Shown piece by piece: positions 35,432 to 44,265 of a DNA stretch of 64,000 bases (the first letter of the stretch is position 1; each line of letters begins with the position of its first letter). A program made the position numbers and the translations under genes. The stretch is from Pseudomonadota bacterium (GTDB lineage Bacteria; Pseudomonadota; Gammaproteobacteria; Steroidobacterales; Steroidobacteraceae). The stretch is taken from positions 1-64,000 of the forward strand of contig JAJYUA010000010.1 in NCBI GenBank assembly GCA_021792755.1, in the 5' to 3' direction. The notes beneath the pieces are model-generated. The model did no database searches and was not told where the DNA came from. It saw only the letters and a program-made list of their open reading frames with translations.

Positions 35432-36990
35432 GCGCCTGCCGTTACGACTGCATCGTCGTCGGAGGCGGCCACAATGGCCTCACCTGCGCGGCGTACCTCG
35501 CCAGGGCGGGGCGCTCCGTGCTCGTTCTCGAGGCGCAGGAGGCCGTCGGCGGAGCGGCGCGCACACGGGAATTCGCCCCGGGGTTCCGGGTGTCCGCGTG
35601 CGCCCATTTGCTGCACCTGATGCCCGGCTGGCTGTCCCGGGAGCTCGATCTCCCGCGTCACGGGCTGCGCATGGCCGCGGAGCGCATGCCGACCTTCGCA
35701 CTTTCCGCCGCGGCAGGGGTGTTGCGGATCGATCCGCGCACGCACGGCGCACCGGCCGGTCTGAGCGGCGTCGATGCGCGTGCCTATCCGCGGTACGCAG
35801 CGCGCATGAACCGGCTGGCCGCGGCACTATCTGCGCTGCTCGAAGCAGTGCCGCCGCGCCTCGGCACCGGCGCTTGGCGAGATCGGCTCACGCTGTTGCG
35901 ACTGGGAGCGCGGCTGCGCTTCATCGGACGGCGCGATCTGCGCGAGGCGCTGCGTATCGGTGGCATGTGTGTGCAGGACCTCCTCGATGAGCACTTCGAG
36001 AGCCCCCTGCTCAAGGGCGCACTCGCCTTCGATGCAGTCCTCGGCACGAACTACGGGCCGCGCTCGCCGGGAACGGTGTTCACTCTTTTGTATCGCATGG
36101 CGGCCGGCACGGCGTCGGCCCATGCCGTCGCGCAACCTGCCGGCGGGCTCGGGGCGCTGTGCGAGGCGCTCGCCGCCGCGGCGCGCAGCGCCGGCGCGAC
36201 GATCCGCACCGGGGTGCCCGTGGCGAGCATCGTGCTGCGGGACGACCGCGCCGCCGGTGTGCGTCTGGAGACGGGAGAGGAGTTCGAGGCCGGGTGCATC
36301 ATCTCCAACGCGGATCCCGCCACGACCTTCCTCGATCTGCTCGGGGCCGAGCATCTCGACACCGGTTTCGTGCGCCGCGTGGCTCACCTGCGTACCCGGG
36401 GCATGACCGCAAAACTCCACCTGGCGCTCGAGCGCCCCCCGCGCTTCGCGGGCCTCGAGGACGCCTCGCCCGGACGCATCGTGCTGGCGCCGTCTCCCGA
36501 GTCGATCGAGTGTGCGTTCAATCACGCCAAGTACGGCGAATTCTCCACCCTTCCGGCGCTCGAGGTCCTGGTTCCGTCCGCTGCCGATCCGACGCTCGCG
36601 CCTCACGGCAAGCACGTGCTGTCGGCGGTGGTGCAGTACGCGCCGTATCGCCTGGCCGCGGGATGGACGGAGCATCGGCATCAATTCCTGGATGCGATCC
36701 TGGCGCTGCTCGAGGCACATGCGCCGGGACTGCGCGACTCGGTGTGCGCCGCGGAGTTGCTCACCCCGCAGGACATCGAAACGCAGTTTCGCATCCGCGG
36801 CGGGCACTGGCATCACGCCGAGCTCGCCCTGGATCAATTCTTCATGGTGCGTCCGGTGCCGGGCGCCGCCCAGTACCGCGCGCCCGTGCACGGCCTTTAT
36901 CTGTGCGGCGCCGGATGTCACCCGGGCGGGGGAGTCATGGGGGTCGCCGGGCGCAATGCGGCGCGCGAGGTCCTGAGAGAGGCGGCCTGA
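35428..36990 (+). CDS. FAD-dependent oxidoreductase, PYROXD2/phytoene-desaturase-like (2)
   Basis: This is a paralogue of the preceding gene, 520 residues, starting at a GTG that overlaps its stop. FAD motifs are VVGGGHNGLTCAAYLARAGRSVLVLE at the N terminus and GLYLCGAGCHPGGGVMGVAG at the C terminus. It shares the central block (RSPGT, a Gly-rich substrate loop, HGKHVLS) with the other two copies in this window. The two adjacent paralogues may form a heteromer or act on consecutive intermediates. The substrate is unknown. Confidence 0.85.
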   Translation: MSACRYDCIVVGGGHNGLTCAAYLARAGRSVLVLEAQEAVGGAARTREFAPGFRVSACAHLLHLMPGWLSRELDLPRHGLRMAAERMPTFALSAAAGVLRIDPRTHGAPAGLSGVDARAYPRYAARMNRLAAALSALLEAVPPRLGTGAWRDRLTLLRLGARLRFIGRRDLREALRIGGMCVQDLLDEHFESPLLKGALAFDAVLGTNYGPRSPGTVFTLLYRMAAGTASAHAVAQPAGGLGALCEALAAAARSAGATIRTGVPVASIVLRDDRAAGVRLETGEEFEAGCIISNADPATTFLDLLGAEHLDTGFVRRVAHLRTRGMTAKLHLALERPPRFAGLEDASPGRIVLAPSPESIECAFNHAKYGEFSTLPALEVLVPSAADPTLAPHGKHVLSAVVQYAPYRLAAGWTEHRHQFLDAILALLEAHAPGLRDSVCAAELLTPQDIETQFRIRGGHWHHAELALDQFFMVRPVPGAAQYRAPVHGLYLCGAGCHPGGGVMGVAGRNAAREVLREAA

Positions 36991-36991
36991 G

Positions 36992-38197
36992 ATGCTCACC
37001 GAAACCGAGCCGCACTACCGCCAGCCGCTGCTGCGCACGCGGTTTCACGAGCGGATGCGCGCCTACAGCCAGGTCGACTCCTTCATCCCGTGGTCCGGGT
37101 ACAGCACGGTCGACGTGTTCACCAGCGTCGAGCAGGAGTACTTCGCCATACGCAACAGCGCCTCGCTCTACGACCTGACCCCAATGGTGAAGTACCGCGT
37201 CGCAGGTCCGCAGGCCACGCGCTACCTCGATCGGCTGCTGACGCGATCCGTCGCGAAGCTCTCCCCCGGCAAGGTGGCCTACGCCATCTGGTGCGACGAT
37301 CGCGGCCAGCTGATCGATGACGGTACGGTGTTTCGCATCGCGGAGTCGGAATACCGGCTGTGCACCGCCGAACGCCAGCTCGACTGGTTGCTTGACTCGA
37401 GCATCGGCTTCGATGTCGAGATCACCGAGGTGACAGCCGACATCGCCGCGCTGGCGCTTCAAGGCCCATGCTCATGCTCGGTGCTGCGGGCGATGGGACT
37501 TCAGGGCGTCGAGGTGCTTGCGCCCTTCGAATTCAAGCACTTCGTCTTCGGAGCGGGAACCGCGGCTCTCGTCTCGCGCACCGGCTTCACCGGCGACCTC
37601 GGCTATGAGCTGTGGGTTGATCCGTCCGAGGCTGAGCGGCTCTGGGACGGGCTGATGGACGCCGGACGCGTCCGCACGATCCGGCCCGTGGGATCACGCG
37701 CGCTCAACATCGCGCGGCTCGAGGCCGGCTTCCTGATGCCCAATGTCGATTTCGTCTCGAGCGCCCACACCCTGCGCAACGGTACGGCGCGCTCGGCCCT
37801 GGAGTTCGGCCTCGGCTGGCTCGTCGACTTCGGCAAGGGCCATTTCACGGGCCGGCGGGCGCTACTCGAGGAGAGCCGGCGCAAGCCGCTCCGGCGCTTG
37901 GCGGGCCTCGATGTGGCCGGGACCAAGCCGGCCCACAACGCGCTGCTGTACTCGGACCGCGCAGGGCGCAGGCAGATCGGCAGCGTGACGTCGGCGGCCT
38001 GGTCGCCGACCTGCAAGCGCAACCTCGCGCTGGCGATGCTCGACGCGCCGCACTTCGATATGGGGCGGCAGGTGTGGGCGGAGATCTATGTGAACCGTGA
38101 GCTGGTATGGCAGCGGCGCATGGTGCCCGCCCGGGTGGTCGAGCGGCCGTTCTTCGCGCCCGCGCGCCGACGCGCCACGCCAGCGGGGGACTTTTGA
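36992..38197 (+). CDS. GcvT-like aminomethyltransferase (folate-binding T-protein family)
   Basis: This tetrahydrofolate-dependent protein has 401 residues and resembles glycine-cleavage T-protein and the C-terminal halves of dimethylglycine/sarcosine dehydrogenases. Visible blocks are YDLTPMVKYRVAGPQATRYLDRLLT, then ALQGPCSCSVLRAMG, SRTGFTGDLGYELWV, and the C-terminal GSVTSAAWSPTCKRNLALAML. It starts one base after the FAD oxidoreductase stop. The stand-alone form beside two oxidoreductases suggests it captures one-carbon units (formaldehyde level) from their reaction as methylene-THF. This would mirror the fused architecture seen elsewhere in the window. Confidence 0.85.
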   Translation: MLTETEPHYRQPLLRTRFHERMRAYSQVDSFIPWSGYSTVDVFTSVEQEYFAIRNSASLYDLTPMVKYRVAGPQATRYLDRLLTRSVAKLSPGKVAYAIWCDDRGQLIDDGTVFRIAESEYRLCTAERQLDWLLDSSIGFDVEITEVTADIAALALQGPCSCSVLRAMGLQGVEVLAPFEFKHFVFGAGTAALVSRTGFTGDLGYELWVDPSEAERLWDGLMDAGRVRTIRPVGSRALNIARLEAGFLMPNVDFVSSAHTLRNGTARSALEFGLGWLVDFGKGHFTGRRALLEESRRKPLRRLAGLDVAGTKPAHNALLYSDRAGRRQIGSVTSAAWSPTCKRNLALAMLDAPHFDMGRQVWAEIYVNRELVWQRRMVPARVVERPFFAPARRRATPAGDF

Positions 38198-38200
38198 GCG

Positions 38201-38219
38201 CCGCGCCTGATAGGCGCGG
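38201..38219. terminator. GC-rich hairpin between gcvT-like gene and potG
   Basis: CCGCGCC-TGATA-GGCGCGG gives a perfect 7-bp stem five bases after the GcvT-like stop and 30 bp before PotG. There is no T tract, so it may be an mRNA stabiliser or attenuator and not a full terminator. Confidence 0.45.
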
Positions 38220-38249
38220 TGGTGATGGACGCGGCGGGAGCTTGCCGGT

Positions 38250-39428
38250 ATGTTGACGGCAACGCAATTGCGGAGCGCCAATGTGACAACAACCGCGCTC
38301 ACCGGTAACGGCGACCGACCGTGGACCAACCCGGAGGCGAAGCCGCAGATCGTCATCGAAGGGGTCACCAAGACCTTCGGCGCGGTCACTGCGGTCGATA
38401 ACGTCAGCCTCGGCATCTACCAGAGCGAGATGTTCGCGCTGGTCGGCGCCTCGGGTTGCGGCAAAACGACGCTGCTGCGAATGTTGGCGGGGTTCGAGCG
38501 CCAGAGCGGTGGACACATCAGGATCGACGGAGTCGAGATGAGCGAGGTGCCGCCGCACGAGCGCCCGGTCAACATGATGTTCCAGTCGTACGCACTGTTT
38601 CCCCACATGACCGTGGAGAGCAACGTCGGCTACGGGCTGCGGCGGCTGCCGTTGAAGCGTGCCGAGCGCAAGCGGCGCATCGAGCAGGCGCTCGAGATGG
38701 TGCAGCTCGGCCCCCTCGCGCAGCGCAAGCCGCACCAGCTCTCCGGCGGCCAGCGCCAGCGGGTGGCGCTGGCGCGCGCGCTGATCCGCCAGCCGAAGGT
38801 CCTGCTGCTCGATGAGCCGCTGTCGGCCCTCGACAAGAAGTTGCGCGAGCAGACCCAGTTCGAGCTGATGGACCTGCAGTGCAAGGTGGGGATCACGTTC
38901 GTCGTGGTGACGCATGACCAGGATGAGGCGATGGCCCTCGCCACCCGCATCGCGGTGATGGACCGCGGCCGGGTGATCCAGGTGGGCACGCCCTCGGAGA
39001 TCTACGAATTCCCCAACTGCCGGTTCGTCGCCGATTTCGTCGGCACGACGAACCTGTTCCAGGGGGCGGTGACGGCGGTCGAGTCCGGTCTGGTGACCGT
39101 GCATTGCCCCGATACCGGCAGCGACCTGCTGGTCGATGATGTTGGCCGGTTCGTGCCCGGCCAGCGCGTGTGGGTGGCGCTGCGGCCGGAGAAGATCCGC
39201 CTGAGCAAGCAGCCCCCGGGCGAAGAACGCATCAACGTGTTGCGGGGGGTCGTCTGGGAGCTCGGTTATCTCGGCAAATGCTCCACCTACCAGGTGAAGC
39301 TCGCGACCGGCAAGCTGGTGACCGCGCTCGGGCAGAACGTGCGGCGCACGTCGCAGTGGACGATCGACTGGAGCGATGAGGTATACATGAGCTGGCAGCC
39401 GGACGCCGCCGTGATCTTGCAATCATAA
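38250..39428 (+). CDS. potG: Polyamine-type ABC transporter ATPase (PotG/PotA-like)
   Basis: This ATPase should power the PotF/PotH/PotI-like importer. It has 392 residues. Walker A is GASGCGKTTL, the Q-loop region is NMMFQSYALFPHMTV, the signature LSGGQRQRVALARAL, Walker B VLLLDEPLSALD and the switch His VVTHDQDEA. A C-terminal TOBE regulatory domain follows (FVGTTNLFQGAV, then LRPEKIRLS). The first 30 residues are a variable extension. It is last in the aminotransferase-oxidoreductase-GcvT unit, which ties transport to catabolism. Confidence 0.9.
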   Translation: MLTATQLRSANVTTTALTGNGDRPWTNPEAKPQIVIEGVTKTFGAVTAVDNVSLGIYQSEMFALVGASGCGKTTLLRMLAGFERQSGGHIRIDGVEMSEVPPHERPVNMMFQSYALFPHMTVESNVGYGLRRLPLKRAERKRRIEQALEMVQLGPLAQRKPHQLSGGQRQRVALARALIRQPKVLLLDEPLSALDKKLREQTQFELMDLQCKVGITFVVVTHDQDEAMALATRIAVMDRGRVIQVGTPSEIYEFPNCRFVADFVGTTNLFQGAVTAVESGLVTVHCPDTGSDLLVDDVGRFVPGQRVWVALRPEKIRLSKQPPGEERINVLRGVVWELGYLGKCSTYQVKLATGKLVTALGQNVRRTSQWTIDWSDEVYMSWQPDAAVILQS

Positions 39429-39568
39429 CTACACTCCGCTTCCCGGACGGACGGGGCGAGGAGAACTGCATGGGCGCACGTTGCAGGTACTTTGGGGCCG
39501 GGAGCCGGGCGCTTCCGGAGCGGGTTGCCACGGCAACCGTTGACACGAGCGTTGCGTTGAACTACGGT

Positions 39569-39585
39569 ATTATCGTATCAGTAAT
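39569..39585 (+). promoter_or_regulatory. GTATTAT-type operator candidate (copy 3)
   Basis: ATTATC-GTATC-AGTAAT, preceded by GGT and followed by AAAAAG, lies 31 bp before a TonB-receptor start. It aligns with the sites at 20887 and 25152 (GTATTAT, then CA-T-AT). The palindrome is weaker here than in copy 2. Confidence 0.4.
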
Positions 39586-39615
39586 AAAAAGAATCACCGG
39601 CACGACGGGGGTCTT

Positions 39616-42093
39616 ATGAGTATTGCTGCAAAGTTGCCTTCATCGGAGCGTGCCGGGGCGCGCGGGGCTCGCACGTGCCCGAAGATCGCGCTCGCGGTGA
39701 CTGCGGCACTGTACGGGGCGGCCGCGCTGCAGGCACGGCCGGCATCGGCCGCCGTTGCGGGCGGCGCCTTCGGTCCGTCGACGGCTCTGCGGGAGGTGAT
39801 CGTCACCGCAACCAAGATGCCGCAGAACGTGCAGGACATCCCCGAGGCGATCCAGGTGATGACCGGCAAGGACCTCAACGACCTGGACCTCACGCGTTTC
39901 CAGACCCTGGCGGCTCATCTGCCGTCGGTATCAATGGTCAACATGGGACCGACCGAGCAGACCTTCAACATGCGCGGCGCTTCCGACGGCTCCAGCGCGA
40001 ATGCCGCTGACACATCGACCACCGGATTTTTCCTCGACGACGCCTCCACGAGCTATTACGACGCGATTCCCGACCTGCACCTCTACGATATCCGGCGCAT
40101 CGAGGTGCTCGACGGTCCTCAGGGCACGCTCTTCGGCGCGAGCGCCATGGCGGGCGCCGTGCGCGTCATCACGAACAAGCCCGACTTCAATCGCTTCAGC
40201 GCCGGCGTCAGCCTGAACGGCAGCCAGATACAGAACGGCGGACAGAACAGCACCGTGGAGGGGTATCTCAACCTGCCTGTGGTCAAGGGCGAAACCGCCA
40301 TACGGCTGTCGGCTTTCCTGGTGCATCGAGGCGGATTCATCGACAACGTGCTTCAGACCAGGCACTGGGTGAACGGGGTCGTGTCCACCAACGCCGAATG
40401 GGCGCGCAACAACTACAATACGGAAAGGGAGTATGGAGGGCGAGTGGCAGTCGCGCAGAGGTTCGGCAAGTACTGGAACGCCGTCCTCACCATCAATTTC
40501 CAGAATCAGGATGTCGCCGGATCCTGGTCGCAGGATCCGAGCCTGCCGCCTTATCAGCTGCGCAAGAACGCGCGGTTCGGGCCGGAGAACATCCGCGACA
40601 CGTTCACGGACTACGATCTGCATGTCGAGGGCGACGTCGGCATCGGGGATCTGATCTACGCCACCACCTTCTGGACGTATCCGTATCATTACACCAGCGA
40701 ATACTCCAACTACGTCCAGTACAATCCGTTCCCCGACTCCTATCAAAACTCGCCGGCGCTGCTGCAGAGTCTGAGCTGCCTGACCGGGCCGACGATCGGA
40801 GGCGGAACGTCCCCGTACAGCGGCTGCCAGGCCCCGATCATGTACGACAACTACGACATCTGGACGCGCCAGTGGTCGAACGAGCTGCGCCTGCAGTCGA
40901 AACCGGGCGGCCGTTGGCACTGGCTCGCCGGCCTGTACTGGCAGAAGACGCGTCAGCTGTATGACGAATGGTACTACATGCCGGGGATGCAGGCCAGCGG
41001 CCAGGCGTACCAGAGCGCGCTCTCGTACTACAACACCTACACGCAAAGCGCCCAGCCCCTGCCGCATGAGTGGTACAGCAGCGTCTCGCGCAACGACACA
41101 CTCGAGACGGCGGAATTCGCCGATGTCACCTACGACATCACGAAGCGCTTGAGCATCGAGGGCGGACTGCGCTGGTTCGACGGCACCTACAGCACCAGCG
41201 ACCAGTGGGCCTCGTATTTCTACCAGGCGAGGACGCCCTCGCCTCTGTACAGCGTCTCGGCGCACAAGCTGACCGGCATGGCGAGCGTTTCCTACAAGGT
41301 GACTCCGCACGTGATGGTCTACGGGACCTTCAGCCAAGGGTACCGCATGGGTGGGGTGAACGGAGGGTACGCGTCGTCGTGCTACCAGCACGGCGTGCCG
41401 CACACCTTCACCCCGGACACGGTCGACAACTTCGAGGTGGGCTGGAAATCGACCCTTCTGCGGGGCCGCATGCGCTGGAACGGCGCGTTGTATTACATGC
41501 CGTGGAAGAACTTCCAGGCGCCAATCTACGACGCGTCCATATGCTCATCGGGAACCTTCTTCGCGAACTTCGGCAAAGCCCGCATCGAGGGCGCCGAGAG
41601 CGACATCGAGTACCGAGTGGTGACGGGCCTGACGCTTCAGGCCTCCTTTGACTACAACGATTCGCGCCTGGTCAGCATCAAGCCGGACTTCACCGGTGCG
41701 CTCACGCAGATGATCAAGCCGGACGAGCGGCTGCCGATGGTTCCGTTCTTCGCCTACAGCGCGAGCCTGCGATATGTGCACTCGCTCAGCAGGGCGCTCG
41801 ACGGGTTCATTCAGTACGACATCGTGTACCGGGGCAGCATGTGGAGCGACTTGCGCGCCATCGCCAATCCCGCGCTCGGCAGCAAGGGCACGGCCCGCTC
41901 GCTGCAACCGTCGTACAGCATCTCCAATGTCCGCCTGGGTGTGGAGAATTCCAGGTGGACCGTCGAGGCGTACGTCACCAATCTGACGAACAAGGACGCC
42001 ATCCTCCTCGTCAACACGGCCAACTACGATACGCGACAGACGACAAACCAGCCGCGTACGTTCGGGCTGCGAATAATCTACAAGTGGCTGTAA
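39616..42093 (+). CDS. TonB-dependent receptor (amine-cluster receptor 1)
   Basis: This outer-membrane receptor has 825 residues. After an N-terminal export signal it has a TonB box-like LREVIVTATKMPQNVQDIP and a plug domain (LAAHLPSVSMVN, RRIEVLDGPQGTLFGASAMAGAVR). A barrel follows, ending in FGLRIIYKWL. The ligand is not a typical siderophore by motif. Its promoter shares an operator-like motif with the acyl-CoA dehydrogenase and CoA ligase/aldehyde dehydrogenase promoters, which suggests it imports the same compound or a precursor. Confidence 0.88.
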   Translation: MSIAAKLPSSERAGARGARTCPKIALAVTAALYGAAALQARPASAAVAGGAFGPSTALREVIVTATKMPQNVQDIPEAIQVMTGKDLNDLDLTRFQTLAAHLPSVSMVNMGPTEQTFNMRGASDGSSANAADTSTTGFFLDDASTSYYDAIPDLHLYDIRRIEVLDGPQGTLFGASAMAGAVRVITNKPDFNRFSAGVSLNGSQIQNGGQNSTVEGYLNLPVVKGETAIRLSAFLVHRGGFIDNVLQTRHWVNGVVSTNAEWARNNYNTEREYGGRVAVAQRFGKYWNAVLTINFQNQDVAGSWSQDPSLPPYQLRKNARFGPENIRDTFTDYDLHVEGDVGIGDLIYATTFWTYPYHYTSEYSNYVQYNPFPDSYQNSPALLQSLSCLTGPTIGGGTSPYSGCQAPIMYDNYDIWTRQWSNELRLQSKPGGRWHWLAGLYWQKTRQLYDEWYYMPGMQASGQAYQSALSYYNTYTQSAQPLPHEWYSSVSRNDTLETAEFADVTYDITKRLSIEGGLRWFDGTYSTSDQWASYFYQARTPSPLYSVSAHKLTGMASVSYKVTPHVMVYGTFSQGYRMGGVNGGYASSCYQHGVPHTFTPDTVDNFEVGWKSTLLRGRMRWNGALYYMPWKNFQAPIYDASICSSGTFFANFGKARIEGAESDIEYRVVTGLTLQASFDYNDSRLVSIKPDFTGALTQMIKPDERLPMVPFFAYSASLRYVHSLSRALDGFIQYDIVYRGSMWSDLRAIANPALGSKGTARSLQPSYSISNVRLGVENSRWTVEAYVTNLTNKDAILLVNTANYDTRQTTNQPRTFGLRIIYKWL

Positions 42094-42225
42094 GCGGCTT
42101 CGGCGCCGGCGCACGGCGGTGTGGTCAGCGACCCAAGGGCGTGAGCTGAGCGGGAAACTCGTGCGGCTAGCGCAATGGCGCCCCGGATGGATCCGAGCTT
42201 TCCGGAACGCATCGGGGGTGGGGTA

Positions 42226-43821
42226 ATGGCGCGCGTACAATCCGTCCAGGCAAATCGGCCGCTCCTTTGGCTTGGGGGTGCTGCGGAAAGAATTGCGCCG
42301 CTTTTTCTTTGCTTCACTCGCTCATGTGGTGCTGCCGGCCTGTTTGTCCCCGGCGGGAGTCTTGCCGTAGGTTTGATTGCGGCAATGCTCACTCTGTCGG
42401 CGGGAGCGGCCGATGTTTGCACGGCTCATGCCGGAGCCGTGAATCCCCTTCGCTTCGCGCGCGCTTTTCTCTGTACCGCCGACCCGGAGGCTGCGACGAC
42501 CGTTCCGGGCTGGATCACCGTCGCGGGCAGTCCGGCGCTGCAGTGCGCCGGATCGCTGCCCGCGAGCTGGCCCGGGGAGCGCCCGCCGCGGGTCGTGATT
42601 GCCAGCGGCCCTTACGGGACGAGCGTGCTCGAGAGAGTGCTTCCGCTGCTCCCCCGGGCGGCCGTTCATTTTCGCCTGAGGTTGTCCGCGTCGTTTGCCG
42701 CTTGGGGAGGCAGGTCTGCCCAAGGGCTCTTCAGCGCCCTGTTTCTGGGCGCTTCGGGTCAGGCGCTCGGTCCGGCGATTGTGCTGCGCGGGCCGCGGGC
42801 GGCGCGCGGCAACGCTCCGCCGCGCTTCGAGCCGCAAAGCGTCGTGCGAAGCATTCCAAAAGGGGCGGTCGCGCTCGAGCTGCGCCTCGCGATGGATGGG
42901 AAGACCGACGTGGCAGACAGCTATGTCGCCGCGATGCGGCTCAAGGTGTCTCCTCCCATGAGGTTTGCGCCGCCGGCGCCTCCCGTGGCGCATGTGCCGC
43001 GCTTCACGCACGTGTTTCTGATCATGATGGAGAACACGAACTACGGCCAAGTCATCGGCGACTGGAAAGACGCCCCCTACGTCAATTCGTTGGCCGCGCG
43101 CGGCGCGCTGCTGGCGAACTACCAGGGGGTCTATCACCCGAGCGATGAGAATTATCTCGCCATCGCCGGCGGGGCCACTTTCGTCGGGGGACCGGTGTAC
43201 TTTCCGGACATTCATGTCGATGCCAGGAACCTCGGCGACCTGTTGCAGGCGTCTGGAAAAACATGGAAGGCGTATGAAGAGGGCATGGGCCGGCCCTGCA
43301 ATGCGAGCACGCGATACGACCGCAACTACGAGCCCGACGACGCGCCGTTCATCCTGTTTACGGACATCCAGGACGATCCGGGGCGCTGCCGCGCCCATCT
43401 CCTCGGCATGCGCCAATGGCCGCAGGACCTCAAGCGTATCGCGACCACGCCGGCATTCGCCTGGCTCGCGGCGGACGATTACAATGACGGGGAGATGCCC
43501 GGAAACGGATCTCCCGCGAGCCTGCGCGTGCAGAATGCGTGGCTACGGCGCACCCTCGGGCCGCTGTTCAAGTCGCCCGCCTGGCGCGAGCAGAAGAGCC
43601 TGCTTATTCTCACCTGGGACGAATCCGACAGCACGGCGCACAACCACATCGCCACGATCGTGCTCGGCTCACGCGGGACGGTGAAATACGGCTACGTCAG
43701 CCGCGTGCGCTACGACCATTACAGTACGGCGCGCACCATAGAGGCCGCGCTCGGCCTGCCCGCAATGACGAGCAACGATGAGTATGCGCGGCCCTTCAAC
43801 GATGTGTTCGTCCGCCGCTGA
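42226..43821 (+). CDS. Phosphoesterase-family protein (phospholipase C / acid phosphatase-like)
   Basis: This probably exported hydrolase has 531 residues and starts at the ATG at 42226 (GGGGTGGGG upstream; in-frame ATGs at 42175 and 42187 are alternatives). A hydrophobic stretch (AVGLIAAMLTLSAGA) could be a signal or anchor. The catalytic C-terminal domain resembles the phosphoesterase family that holds bacterial phospholipase C and acid phosphatase AcpA. Its metal-site block is FLIMMENTNYGQVIG, with later HPSDENYLAIAGG, WLAADDYNDGE and LTWDESDSTAHNHIATI. It sits between two TonB receptors, where it could release a phosphate ester or phospholipid headgroup; the substrate is unknown. Confidence 0.75.
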   Translation: MARVQSVQANRPLLWLGGAAERIAPLFLCFTRSCGAAGLFVPGGSLAVGLIAAMLTLSAGAADVCTAHAGAVNPLRFARAFLCTADPEAATTVPGWITVAGSPALQCAGSLPASWPGERPPRVVIASGPYGTSVLERVLPLLPRAAVHFRLRLSASFAAWGGRSAQGLFSALFLGASGQALGPAIVLRGPRAARGNAPPRFEPQSVVRSIPKGAVALELRLAMDGKTDVADSYVAAMRLKVSPPMRFAPPAPPVAHVPRFTHVFLIMMENTNYGQVIGDWKDAPYVNSLAARGALLANYQGVYHPSDENYLAIAGGATFVGGPVYFPDIHVDARNLGDLLQASGKTWKAYEEGMGRPCNASTRYDRNYEPDDAPFILFTDIQDDPGRCRAHLLGMRQWPQDLKRIATTPAFAWLAADDYNDGEMPGNGSPASLRVQNAWLRRTLGPLFKSPAWREQKSLLILTWDESDSTAHNHIATIVLGSRGTVKYGYVSRVRYDHYSTARTIEAALGLPAMTSNDEYARPFNDVFVRR

Positions 43822-44265
43822 GGCGAGCTTGCCGCGGCAGCGCGACGCGGTCTCGTCATGGCGCTCGCCTGCGTCAGCCTCCGTCGATCGGGCGGGGCGG
43901 AACGGGCGCCGAGCGAGTCCCGGGGTTGCTTACGCAGTGGGGCGTCCATAGCGTCAAGAGCGCGAAGCGCTGTGATCCGGCCTGCTATGGGCTCGAACGT
44001 GGCCAGTTACGGAATTGGACAATAACCGTAGGAATTCCGGTACCGTTGACTCGCAGGGCCGCGCGCCCGCGACGGGCCGCGGTACGATTTTCCGCAGAGA
44101 GCGCCTTCCGGTCCGATGACGCACCGGGCTGCAAACCCAAAAGAGCCGTGATGCTTCGGGCAGCCGGAAGGCACTTCATAAAACGCGAGCGGACCGTACG
44201 GATTGCGCTTGCAGCAAGAAGAGGGCGGTTGCGCAGCGGGCACGCGGTGGCCCATGGGGTGGCGT
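43822..44265. other. Intergenic region before TonB receptor 2
   Basis: This is a 444-bp gap without a convincing gene. It holds an inverted repeat CGGAATT (44010-44016) / AATTCCG (44033-44039) with a TTGGACAAT between the arms. This is the only operator-like signal I see there. Confidence 0.45.
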
